Shown here one piece after another: positions 1-14,480 of a stretch of 64,000 nucleotides of DNA. The position numbers were made by a program, and so were the translations under genes. The DNA is taken from contig JAVKOQ010000008.1 in the NCBI GenBank assembly GCA_031835245.1, positions 372,001 through 436,000 of the forward strand, read 5' to 3'. The notes beneath the pieces were generated by a model. It did no database searches. It was not told the DNA's origin and saw nothing but the letters and a program-made list of their open reading frames with translations. Position 1 is the first letter of the stretch; each line of letters starts with the position of its first letter. The stretch comes from Balamuthia mandrillaris. Taxonomy: Eukaryota; Discosea; Longamoebia; Balamuthiidae.

Positions 1-27
1 TCTTAAAAATAAAACAAAAAGTAAACG

Positions 28-231
28 ATGAAAGCAACAACGAACCACCACCACCACCGAATGGAGAAGCAGCAGAAGGAAGGAGGGGCAGGTCCACGCG
101 CTGCGCTCTATCGTTTAACACTGGTGCGAACGCCACCGGAGAGGGTGCCCATCGATGAACCTTTTTCTTTGTTTCTTTCTGGTGCGCTTCTCTCTCTCTC
201 TCTCTCTCTCTCTCCCCTTCTCTTTCTCTCT

Positions 232-264
<33 letters not shown>

Positions 265-1945
265 CCTCTCTCTCTCTCTCTCTTCTTCTTCTTCTTCTTC
301 TTCTTCTTCTTCTTCTTCTTCTTCTTCTTCTTCTTCTTCTTCTTCTTCTTCTCTCATCTTATTTTAATCAAAACGATCCACAGTGACGGAAGATTTGGGG
401 ATAGGAGTGTACTACGGAGATCAGCCCTTGAAGATCCGAGTGGAGGCGCTCTGTTGTGATACCAACAAGCCTTTGCCATTTGCTGTTCGTTGTTTGTGCG
501 CCGAGTCCGCCTCTTCTTCTGGGCAAACGAAAGAAGAAGATGACGACGGAGGTTGTGCGGTGTTTGAAATGGATCCGTATGGAGGAGGAACGGCGAGCAG
601 CTACGGCGGCAACTGCTTTGTGCAACTCTGCTTCACCGCAAATGTGCTTCAACATCCACAACAACAAAAGAAGACCACCCCGTCTACGAATAGAAAGCAG
701 CAGAAGAAGACAAAGAACGAGACGGCGAAGACGACGCCGGTGAAGAGAAGAGCATCGGCGATGGTGAGACTGCGGCTGTCGGTGGTTGGACATTCTTCCT
801 TGTTTCCGTTGCGTGACAGGGAAGAAGCACAACCTCAATGGAGCCAACTGCAGAGTTGGAAGAACGTCTTTGCAAAGGAGGAAGACGGAGACGAGGAGAA
901 GAAAGAAGCCGGGGAAGAAGGAGAAGCCAATACTCGGTTTCACGTTTTGTCGGTAACGTCATCTCCTATTCATGTTTGGATGCCTGGCGAGGAAGAAGAA
1001 ACAGAAGGAGAGAGCAACAGCAACACGAAACGTGCGAGAACAGATAACAGAGCACAACAAAGAAAAGGAGCAAAGAACAACAACAATTCAACAAAGAAAA
1101 AAGGAGCAGCAACACCGAAAAGAAAGACGCAACGACTCGTTGAACGACATCTCGATTGTGCTTTCTTCAAGAAGGAAGGAGATAAGCCTACGACAAAAGA
1201 CATTTGCATCGTGGAGGAAGCTCAGAGAACTTCTCTTGGGTCCTTCCTCGCTGATGGTGGCATCGCTCTTGCATCGTTTCTTCACCACGTTTACTCCCCT
1301 TCCTCGCGCCCACTACAACGGAAATGCATACCAGAAGGAATACCAGAACAAGCAGAGAGGACATCCGTGTTGGAATTGGGAAGTGGAACGGGACTAGTGG
1401 GAATGGTGTGCAGCTGTCTCGGAATGCAGAGCACCACTTTAACGGACCTTCCAGAGCTGGTCGACCTCCTTCGCCAAAACATAGCCACCAACTTTCCTCT
1501 TTTCAACGCACACGCAGACGGAGAGAAAGAAGAAGAACAACAAGGGATGCAAGTGCAGCCATTGGATTGGGCCGATGAACACCATCTAAGCCGCTTGCTT
1601 CATCAGAGAAGAAAGAATACAGGGAGGAAAGAAGGAGAAACAGAAGAGGAGGAAGAAGCATCATTTCCATTCAATTTGATTGTAGCAGCAGATGTAACGT
1701 ACAGTCCCGATTGTTGCGAAGCGTTGTTACGACTGTTACAAGAGATACAACACCGATGGCGCAAACATCAACACCAAGGAAATGCAACGAAAGGAGACGG
1801 AGAACGATTGACGTGCATCATTGGTTATAAACAAAGAACAGATGAAGAGGCGGATTGGTTCTTCAAGCAAGCAGAGGAACACTTTGAGCTGCGGTGCTTT
1901 GCCACTCCTTTCCTTCATTCTTACATCGTACTTCTTACAATGTGA
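28..1945 (+). CDS. Lysine-methyltransferase-like protein (METTL21/FAM86-type fold), 2 exons
   Basis: Exons 28-181 and 384-1945 (571 aa). The intron starts GTGCGC at 182 and ends CCACAG at 383; it is almost entirely CT and CTT repeat. Joining restores a smooth N-terminus (RVPIDEPFSLFLS then VTEDLGIGVYY), which neither exon shows alone; the second exon has no ATG of its own at its start. The SAM-binding motif I, VLELGSGTGLVG, lies near residues 378-389, followed by an acidic LTDLPEL strand end, and an AADVTYSP motif near 484-491; this order is typical of the seven-beta-strand protein methyltransferase family Methyltransf_16. Residues about 150-270 are a low-complexity, Lys/Glu/Arg-rich insert. 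An in-frame ATG at 61 is an alternative start. The substrate cannot be read from sequence; most relatives methylate lysine in translation or chaperone proteins. Confidence 0.8.
191..356. repeat. CT/CTT microsatellite inside intron 1 of the methyltransferase gene
   Basis: About 100 bases of (CT)n interrupted by a C-run are followed by about 65 bases of (CTT)n. The acceptor CAG lies 27 bases downstream, so the repeat serves as an oversized polypyrimidine tract. Confidence 0.9.
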
Positions 1946-2228
1946 TTGAACTCTTCCACTGTTTCCTTCTCCGTCCTCTCTTCGTTTCGCGAAAAGTACA
2001 TGAGACGCAGCTAACCAAGCCAATCAACCTTCTCCTCAACAATCATGACAGTCCCGCCACAGAACGAGCAAACTTGCCTTCAGAAGTGCTGCCAGGACTG
2101 GCAGGTTGGAGGTGCTGCGCGCTGGGCCAGGAAGTCTGTCCTTGGCAAGCAGGAGAACCTCTTCAAGAAAATGGTTGTGCTTGTGAGGAAGTTCTTTTTT
2201 GTTATTTGTCCTGCTTCCTGGTGGTCTT

Positions 2229-2675
2229 TCAAGGCAAGTCAGGCATGGCAACGTCAGCCATAGCAGCATCACGCGGCTCAGCAGCAGGCATGGAGTAACC
2301 TTCCGGCAGGAACTGCGCAAAGCCTTCCACCAGGTCCGGGTGGCCCTCAAACAGCGTCACAACCTTAGAGATAACAGCAGCTATATCCGTTCTTTACAAA
2401 CAACAAGAAAGAAACAAAGCCAAAAGAGTAAGAAGAAAAAGAAAAGCAAAGAGAGAGGAAAAAAGAGCAAACCCTTGTGAATGAAAATCTCTCAAGATGT
2501 TCAAGAACTCCTTGTAAATGTGTGGCTGCTGGAGGAACTTCCGCTTGACTTGGCTGACGTACGTTCTCGCATTGTTGAACTCTTCCCTCATTCTGTCGTT
2601 GTTCTGGCCAGCCAAAGGCGAGTTGGCGGAGGGCCTCGTCACGGCACCGTTCGCTGCGGGTGTAACGCCATCCAT
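2229..2675 (-). CDS. Small single-PAH-domain protein (Sin3-like paired amphipathic helix), 2 exons
   Basis: Exons 2473-2675 and 2229-2391 on the minus strand (121 aa). Donor GG|GTTTGC and acceptor AAAG|A join the frame in phase 2. The joined protein reads ARTYVSQVKRKFLQQPHIYKEFLNIL, then DFHSQ, then VVTLFEGHPDLVEGFAQFLPEGY near residues 34-104, which is the full pattern of one Sin3 PAH domain, including the HPDL..GF..FLP signature. Full Sin3 proteins carry three or four PAH domains plus a histone-deacetylase interaction region and exceed 1000 residues; here a single domain is nearly the whole protein. It could act as a competitor or adaptor for PAH-binding repressors (inference). A further spliced 3' exon is not excluded, but the TGA at 2229 is in frame. 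Confidence 0.75.
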
Positions 2676-3238
2676 CTCCCTCTCCTCCTTTCTTCTTTTC
2701 GGCCAACTGGTTCAACAAAATATTTCTATAATGATTTCTAGGAAATATTTCATGCTTTGGAAGAAGCACCCAAGGAGTAAGCCCTCGTCGTCCCATGGAG
2801 GCTGGTGTTATGGTGTTCGGTGCCTAAGGGCAGTTTCATGCGGTCAAGGAGGTCATTCGCACTCCTTGCTGCGTTTTTTTCGGCCTCTCGCTTCTGGCAG
2901 AGGGAGAGCTTTGCTATATAGCCCTGTAATGCTTTGTTGTTTTTATGTGTGGAAGGCGTTGAGGAAGAAGAAGGGTAAGGAGGAATACCACGAGTCTAGG
3001 ACGACGAAGAAGAAGAAGGACTTCAAAGCTGACTTGTAGAGAGGGTAGTGTTGCAACTGGTCATGTTACGGAAGAGAGCCGTTGCAAGATAAGTCCACCG
3101 GAGGAAGGAATGTATTTATTGCAATAGCGAATAATATTCATCCTATATTACACTTATGCACATCGTTAATTATCGGTAATGCCCGAAAGCAAAAAGAACA
3201 ACAACAAAAAAAAAAAAAAAAAGAAAAGAAAGAAAGAC
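2676..3238. other. Intergenic region between divergent genes
   Basis: This 563-base gap holds no supported gene. Open frames on the plus strand are antisense to the PAH gene or run into a lysine-rich A-tract at 3195-3235. It should contain the promoters of both the PAH gene (leftward) and the acyltransferase gene (rightward). Confidence 0.4.
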
Positions 3239-8345
<5,107 letters not shown>

Positions 8346-8358
8346 TATTCATTGGAAG

Positions 8359-11300
8359 TTAGTTATTAACAAGCGAAGAAGTGGAAGTGACGGCAGCTTC
8401 CTCTCTATACTCTGTTGTTGGAAGCTCACCCGCCTTCCGCTTTCTTCTTCGCTTCTTTTTCTTTCGTGTTGTGGGTGATGCTTCTCCTCCCAAAATTGCT
8501 ATCACTGAACCCATCTGTTTTTCTTCATGCCATTTCTTGTGTTGTTCCTCCTCACTCAGGTGTGCTGATGATGACGTCCAAGAAGAAGATCGTCGTGGGT
8601 TGTTCCTCCCTCCTCCTTTTCTTTCTTCTTTGCTTGATGGCGAGAATTGTTGATGACCGTAAAGTTCGTTTCGATTACCAGCAGAGTTACTTCGAAACAG
8701 CAAAACTTGTTTCATAGTCTCCCCTTTGTTGTGATTTGTTTCTATGCCGAGGTTGCTATCAACCTCCTTTGTCTGCTCTTTGTTTTCTTCCTCTTCCTCC
8801 GCTTCTTCGTTTTCTTCAGCTTCTCCCAATTGAGTTTCATCGTCCACTTGAGACCCAAAAGGACTGTCGTCTATCAAAGGCACCGCGTCATGATGATCTC
8901 TCATCGCCGATGAAGTGTGAGCGCCGTTGTACTGAGTGCTCAATGGCAAATCTGTTTCTTCCTTTGTTTCATCAGCAGCTATTCTTTCCTCTTTTGTTTC
9001 TTGTTCTTCTTCTTCTCGTTCGTCAAGGGCGGCTAATTCTTGTGGAAGTTCAACATCGTCATCATCTTCACTTAGCACAATGATGCCAGCTTTTAGGAAC
9101 ACAACTGGGACTTCTTCTGCATCTCCATTACCGTCATACTCTTCTTCATCATCCGCACTGAATTGTTGGTTATGGGGTTTGTTTTTGCGCGGACTCCCGC
9201 TTGCTTGTTCATCCACGTCTGACTTTATCTCATCTGAAGTACCTGCAAAAAACAAAACATTTAAATGTGTTAGAGGAAGAGCCGAAGAGAAAAGAGAGGA
9301 AATCAAACTTAGAATAAGACTGGCGTTACGACTCGAGCTTCCTGTACTGCAACTAGAGGGAAGGCTGCTGCTTATAAGTTCCTCCTCACCAGACACAGGC
9401 GTTTCAACCACTACACCCACTTCCATTACTTCGTTTTGTCGTTGCGCTTTTTCTATTTTCTTCTCATCTCCTTGTTTTGCTGCTGCAGGTTTGTTCGTTT
9501 CTTCTGTTGTTGCGTCTTTATCCGCTTTTAGAGGGCTACTACTTCCTTTCTTACGTTTGTTCTGCTTTTTCACGTCTGTTTCTTCCCCCTTCTCAGCGTT
9601 TTCATTGTTTGCTGAGCTCTTCTTCCTCTTTTTGTTCTTCCCCTCTTTCGTTGGTGGTGTGGATAACAATTCTTCCTTTTGTTGAAGTAAAAAGTTATCC
9701 CATCCTAAACTCGATGTTTTGTATGGTGATGCCTCTCCACTCAATAACAGCTCCAACCGTCGTAATAAAAAGTTTTCCGCTCTTGAGCTGTTCTTCCGTG
9801 TTTGGGAGAAGCAGAGGTCAGTGGAAGAAGAGAAGGAATCGGAAGCATAGAAGCAGAAGAGAGAAACGTTGAACAAGAGGAGGAAAACGAACACAAGAGC
9901 TTTTTCTTGAGCAAGGTGACGACAGCTCTCTCCCTCAGCAACGAGTTCCTGGGCAAGGGTGGCATTGACCTCCCCATAATGCGACAAATAGGTCTTATGC
10001 ACGCTCAACCGGTGTATGCACTCTGCCAGGTTTGCTGCTCCGGCCTTTATCCGCTTCTTTGGTTGATATCGTTCCTCAAAAGTGAGCTATGGCAACAAAA
10101 ACAAAGAGACAACACAAGACCAACTAACCTCTTCTTCTGTTGGGGTGGTGGCTTCTTCTCTTCTTTGTCCTTCGCTGCTATCACCATCTTCTAAACCTAC
10201 AATAACCAAAGTTAGTTGAAAAGGTAGAGAGAAGAGAAGAGAAGAGAAGAGAAGAGAAGAGAAGAGAAGAGAAGAGAAGAGAGAGAAGAGAAGAGAAGAG
10301 AAGAGAAGAGAAGAGAAGAGAGAAGAAGAGAAGAAGAGAAGAGAAGAGAAGAGAAGAGAAGAGAAGAGAAGAGAAGAGAAGAAGAGAAGAAGAGAAGAGA
10401 AGAGAAGAAGAGAGAGAGAGAGAGAAGAGAAGAGAAGAAGAGAAGAGAAGGAAGAGAAGAGAAGAAGAGAAGAGAGAAAGAGAAGAGGAAGAGAAGAGGG
10501 AAGAGGAAGAGAGAAGAGAAGAGAAGGAAGAAAGAGGAGGAGAGAGAAGAAGAGGAGAAGAGAAGAGAAGAGAAGAGAAGAAGAGAGAAGAGAAGGGGGG
10601 GGGGGGGGGGGAAGAGAGAGAGAGGAGAAGAGAAGAGGAGAAAGAGAAGAGAAGAGAAGAGAACGATGAAGAGAAGAGAACGACGAAGAGAAGAGAAGAG
10701 AAGAGAAGAGAAGAGAAGAGAAGAGAAGAGAACGACGAAGAGAACGATGAAGAGAACGATGAAGAGAAGAGAAGAGAAGATGAAGAGAAGAGAAGAGAAG
10801 AGAAGAAGAGAAGAGAAGAGAAGAGAAGAGAAGAGAAGAGAAGAGAAGAGAAGAGAAGAGAAGAGAAGAGAGAGAAGAGAGAGAAGAGGAGAAGGAAGAG
10901 AAGAGAAGAGAAGAGAAGAGAAGAGAGGAAGAGAAGAGAAGAAGAGAAGAGGAGAGAAGAGAAGAGGGAGAGAAGAGGAAGAAAGAGGGAAGAGAAGAGA
11001 AGAGAAGAGAAGAAGAGAAGAGAAGAGAGAGAGAAGAGAGGAAGAGAAGAGAAGAGAAGAGAAGGAAGAAAGAGAAGAGAAGAGAAGAGAGGAAGAGAAG
11101 AGAAGAGAAGAAGAGAAGAAGAGAAGAGAAGAGAGAGGAGAACGAGAAGAGAAGAGAAGAGAAGGAAGAAGAGAGAGAAGAGAAGAAAGAGAAGAGAAGA
11201 GAGAGAAGAGAAGAGAAGAAAGAAAGAGAAGAGAAGAAAAGAGAAGAAAGAGAAGAGAAGAGAGGAAGAAGAGAAGAGAAGAAAAGAAGAGAAGAGAAGA

Positions 11301-12112
11301 GAAGAGAAGAGAAGAGAACGATGAAGAGAGAGAACGAGAAGAGAAGAGAAAGAAGAGAAGAGAGAGGAACGATGAAGAGAAGAGAAGAGAAGAGAACGAT
11401 GAAGAAGAAGAGAAGAGAAGAGAAGAGAAGAGAGAAGAGAAGAGAGAAGAGAGAAGAGAAGGAGAAAGAAGAGAAGAGAACGATGAAGAGAAGAGAAGAG
11501 AAGAGAAGAGAACGATGAAGAGAAGAGAAGAGAAGAGAAGAGAAGAGAAGAGAAGAGAACGATGAAGAGAAGAGAAGAGAAGAGAAGAGAAGAGAACGAT
11601 GAAGAGAAGAGAAGAGAACGATGAAGAGAAGAGAAGAGAAAAAACAACTTACTAGAGATGAACGAGTCAAGACGAGAATCCAGTTGTTGGGCGACATCAG
11701 CAATGTCCAACAACAGCTGCGCCTCTTTCCTGTTCCTCAGGTGAGCCGACACAAACTCAGGCGGCACCGTGTAGAGCGTGGCGAAGGAGGGCAGGTCGAA
11801 AGGAGCGGAGGCAGCGGCGGTGGCAGCGGCGTAGTCCTCCGGCGGAGTCTCCTCCTGGCTGGAAAGAAGCCCTGCGGAGCAGGGCGACTGGTTCCTTTCT
11901 TCCCTTGCTTTGTCCTCATCTCCCTCATCTTCAATAACAATCAACTCGGCAGAGGGACGGAATCGATCGGGAGGGGGAGAGGAGGAAAAACCGTTTTCGC
12001 CACCACCGGTGCGCATGGTAGCCGCAAGAGAGGTATACCACCAAGGCCATTGCCACAAGGATTGCTCCTGTCCTGAGGTGCTGGCGGCTTTGTGGTCATC
12101 CGCGTTGCTCAT
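8359..12112 (-). CDS. Acidic low-complexity protein, probably nuclear; function unknown, 5 exons
   Basis: Exons on the minus strand: 11653-12112, 10129-10196, 9895-10086, 9330-9792, 8359-9242 (688 aa; phases 1,0,0,1). The frame joins coherently across four introns. Residues about 110-245 look helical and well ordered (segments such as LLLDIADVAQQLDSRLDSF and AANLAECIHRLSVHKTYLS). The rest is Lys/Ser-rich and then strongly acidic (runs of Asp/Glu at about 445-560), ending in a basic cluster RKKKKRRRKRK that would serve as a nuclear localisation signal. I do not recognise a family. An upstream in-frame ATG at 12232 exists, but only 17 bases would then separate it from the stop of the next gene. 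Intron 1 is the giant AAGAG repeat. Confidence 0.65.
10219..11640. repeat. 1.4 kb AAGAG-type purine satellite forming an intron
   Basis: Plus strand shows almost pure A/G: tandem AAGAG pentamers with variants (GAGAGAGA, AAGAAG, AACGATG) and a run of 17 G at 10595-10611. It lies wholly between donor GTAAGT (11647-11652) and acceptor TTGTAG (10197-10202) of the minus-strand gene, so on the sense strand the intron is about 1.4 kb of pyrimidine. Confidence 0.95.
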
Positions 12113-12248
12113 CTTCTTTCTTCTTTGTTGTTCTTTTCTTTTAAATTTTCGAGGAAATTTTTCAAGCCTCACTTCGTATTGTGTGCTTTGAGCCCTGTTT
12201 TTCTTCTCACTCTTCTCTTCCTTCTTCATCATCTCCTACCCGTTCTTC

Positions 12249-12315
12249 TTATTCAGCTGGCTGTTCATCTTCTGCGTTCTTCTTCTTCTCTGGTTCTATA
12301 GTCTCCTCTCTATCT

Positions 12316-12360
<45 letters not shown>

Positions 12361-13289
12361 AGCCGACAGTAATAAGGATGCTGGCCTGGAAAGAAAGGGA
12401 AGGCAGCGTAACGAGCTTCCTCCCAAGCATCCATGGCCTTCTCCCAGTCTTCCTCTTCCAGTGAAAGTGCAGCCATGGCCTCTTGGCTCAACCAAAGACA
12501 GTCCGTCAGGCATTGGAAGCGTTCCGGTTGAGGCGCCTCCGATTCGGTTTCTCCAAGCGCCTGCCATCTTCTTGTCGGTCTTTCCTCCTCCTCATTTTCT
12601 TCCGCTCCATCCTTGTCCTCCTCCTCATCAAACAGGACCAAGCATTGCTCACACTCATGTCCGCTTTGAACGAGGAAGTAAAGCGTGCCTTTGGAAGGCA
12701 GCACTTGAAAGGCACCCATGCTTCTTTGCACAGCCTCTTCCCCGCAACACAGACAAGCCGCCACGAGGTGTTCCTTCGCTCTTTGCGCCATCTCATCCCT
12801 CACAAACTCTTGTGGACGAGCTCCCACGTGGCTGTAACGTTGTGGGTGGGGGTGCCCGCATGCACTCGGGCCATCGGTGTAACACGTTTTGATAGCAGTC
12901 ACCACGTCCACAAATGACTCCACCACTTTTGGGTCGCCCGGCAGGGAGGAAGAAGCACGAAGACAAGAGAGGAGGAGGCCAAAGTCCCGCAGGATGGGCA
13001 CCATGCTTTCCTTGAAGAACCTCCATTGTTCCTCTCGTGGAATGCGAGCCTGCAGGAAGCCCTTGGGGAAGAAGAGGTGCTCCCGTTCGGCTGCCAGGGC
13101 CATGGCCCGTTGGACCGGAGGACTTTGACCCGCGGCCCACCACTCCTTGTTCACCGCGATGAGGGATGGGTAATCTCTCCAGGAGAGGAAGCCAAAGACC
13201 AGGCAGAGGAGCTCCGAGGGAAGCCGCCAGCTGGCACGGGAGCAAGGGAGAGGGGAAACGTTTCTTTGCCGCTTCTGTGCTCTCTCCAT
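12249..13289 (-). CDS. F-box-like protein, single exon
   Basis: 346 aa from ATG at 13289. An F-box-like helix set is near residues 20-60 (WRLPSELLCLVFGFLSWRDY, then a SLIAVNKEWW segment), the usual N-terminal position for a Skp1-binding adaptor of an SCF ubiquitin ligase. The middle part has Cys and His pairs (about 150-230: HPHPQRYSHVGAR, CLCCGEE, HECEQC) but no clear zinc-finger family. A (CT)n microsatellite at 12319-12358 lies in frame near the C-terminus and is translated on the minus strand as an Arg-Glu repeat (about 313-326). A TTATATA element sits 35-41 bases upstream of the start codon. Substrate unknown. Confidence 0.6.
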
Positions 13290-13323
13290 TTTTCGTTCTT
13301 CTTTGTTGCCAAGGAAGCTTGTG

Positions 13324-13330
13324 TATATAA
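13324..13330 (-). promoter_or_regulatory. TATA-like box
   Basis: TTATATA on the minus strand, 35 bases upstream of the ATG at 13289. The element also reads TATATAA on the plus strand, so it could serve the unassigned plus-strand stretch at 13385-13600. Confidence 0.35.
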
Positions 13331-13384
13331 GACAAATTAATTGTCATGGGAACGTGCAAGTTCTTCTGGATGTGTAATGCTCAT

Positions 13385-13600
13385 ACCCGGTCTTTCAGGA
13401 GCTTCTCTCGTCCGACGTTGTTGCTTTTGGTGACTGCCAAGCCAAACTCACTTCCCGTCGTGTGCTGTTTGCTTCCTACGTAAATGAAGCTTTGGTTGAA
13501 TCTCAACGAGGTGTTCCAACTCAAATGGTAGAAGTCAGTGAGGACGGAGAAGAACAAGAGTTGCTGTTGTGGTGGAGGAAGAACGGTGATGTTTATTGAG
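13385..13600 (+). other. Orphan coding-like stretch, possibly a terminal exon
   Basis: A 72-codon open frame ends with TGA at 13600. It contains FGDCQAKLTSRRVLF and VEVSEDGEEQELLLWW, with protein-like composition unlike nearby shadows. It has no in-frame ATG (a TAA lies just before it), but an acceptor-like GGTCTTTCAG sits at 13392-13401. I could not find an upstream exon that joins in phase, so it may be a last exon with an unseen first exon, or a gene remnant. Confidence 0.3.
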
Positions 13601-13616
13601 TTTTTTTAAAAAAACA

Positions 13617-14270
13617 TCAGAACCAGTAATATCTGGCCTTACATCGTTTTAGCAACCGCCGGTTTTCCTCGCGCTCCACTAAGAGGCACATGGACCGCGC
13701 ATCCACCAGGTAATAGGCTTGCAGTTTGTTGTGCATGGGCTTCCCCAAGAACCACCGCCGACGTTCTGCGGTGCAGAGCTCCTTGCGGAACACGGAGAAA
13801 CATCTCCTCAGGTCGTTCAACGAGTACACACCTGGCTGCATGCTTTGTGGGGTTCGTACCAGCCCGTCGATTCGCTGTTTGGGCAGGCAGTCCACACAAA
13901 GGGGTACCCAATGCCATCGAGGTTTGCACACGCGAGCCTTAGAGTTTCCACACCCGAAGCACGCAGTGCGATGGCACAGTCGTCTCAGCGTCAAGCGTGG
14001 TGTATGGGCGCGGCACTTGAACCGCCACCCCAGCTTGTGGGCTATGCAATCCAAGCCTGTCGTCTTGAAGGTCTGGAAGCGGGAAGGCGGAGTGGAGCTG
14101 CACAACACCCTCAGCAAAGTCAAAATCTCCAGAGGTTTCAGCCAGTCCAGTATCATAAGCACCACCTCTGGGCTGAACAGTTCGAAAAGGTGGTATTCGG
14201 GTTCCATAGTTACGATGTCCATTTCCAGTTGGTCCGCCAGCAACGTGAGTTTAGCAGCTGTTGTGTTCAT
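13617..14270 (-). CDS. F-box-like protein with cysteine-rich centre, single exon
   Basis: 217 aa. Residues about 27-65 (HLFELFSPEVVLMILDWLKP, then LEILTLLRVLCSS) match the helical pattern of an F-box. The centre holds CHRTACFGCGNSKARVC and LCVDC, spaced like a small zinc-binding module seen after F-boxes in several protist proteins. Arg/Lys-rich tail. No membrane segment. It is shorter than most F-box proteins and has no recognisable substrate-binding repeats. Its closeness to the F-box-like gene at 12249-13289 may reflect an old local duplication, although the sequences are far apart. Most likely an SCF adaptor; fairly uncertain. Confidence 0.55.
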   Translation of the reverse strand: MNTTAAKLTLLADQLEMDIVTMEPEYHLFELFSPEVVLMILDWLKPLEILTLLRVLCSSTPPSRFQTFKTTGLDCIAHKLGWRFKCRAHTPRLTLRRLCHRTACFGCGNSKARVCKPRWHWVPLCVDCLPKQRIDGLVRTPQSMQPGVYSLNDLRRCFSVFRKELCTAERRRWFLGKPMHNKLQAYYLVDARSMCLLVEREENRRLLKRCKARYYWF

Positions 14271-14480
14271 TTACAAATTTAAAAATGCTAAGCGTTATTC
14301 GTTTAAATCACTAAGAGGAACAGGGGTCACTATTACCGACCCTTCGTAACGGACCAATGAAACCAAAATTAATTAGCTATTTTCAGGGAAAAACTGTTTT
14401 CAATGTGCACGTGTGCCATCTCTTCCTTTCAGTTTCAGCAACTTGTTGAATAAGTAACGTGCCTTTCCAACGTGTGGTCA

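Noticed and set aside
2045-2263. Small plus-strand frame beginning MTVPPQNEQTCLQKCC
   Set aside because: It overlaps the last exon of the PAH gene on the other strand and shows no family match or promoter; it could be a small gene but evidence is too thin.
8381-9872. Several plus-strand frames of 90-250 codons
   Set aside because: Ser/Leu/Phe-rich mirror images of the acidic minus-strand gene at 8359-12112.
10087-11703. Very long open frames across the AAGAG repeat on both strands (up to about 680 codons)
   Set aside because: A repeat of period 5 with no stop-forming units is open in all frames; donor and acceptor signals at its edges show that it is an intron.
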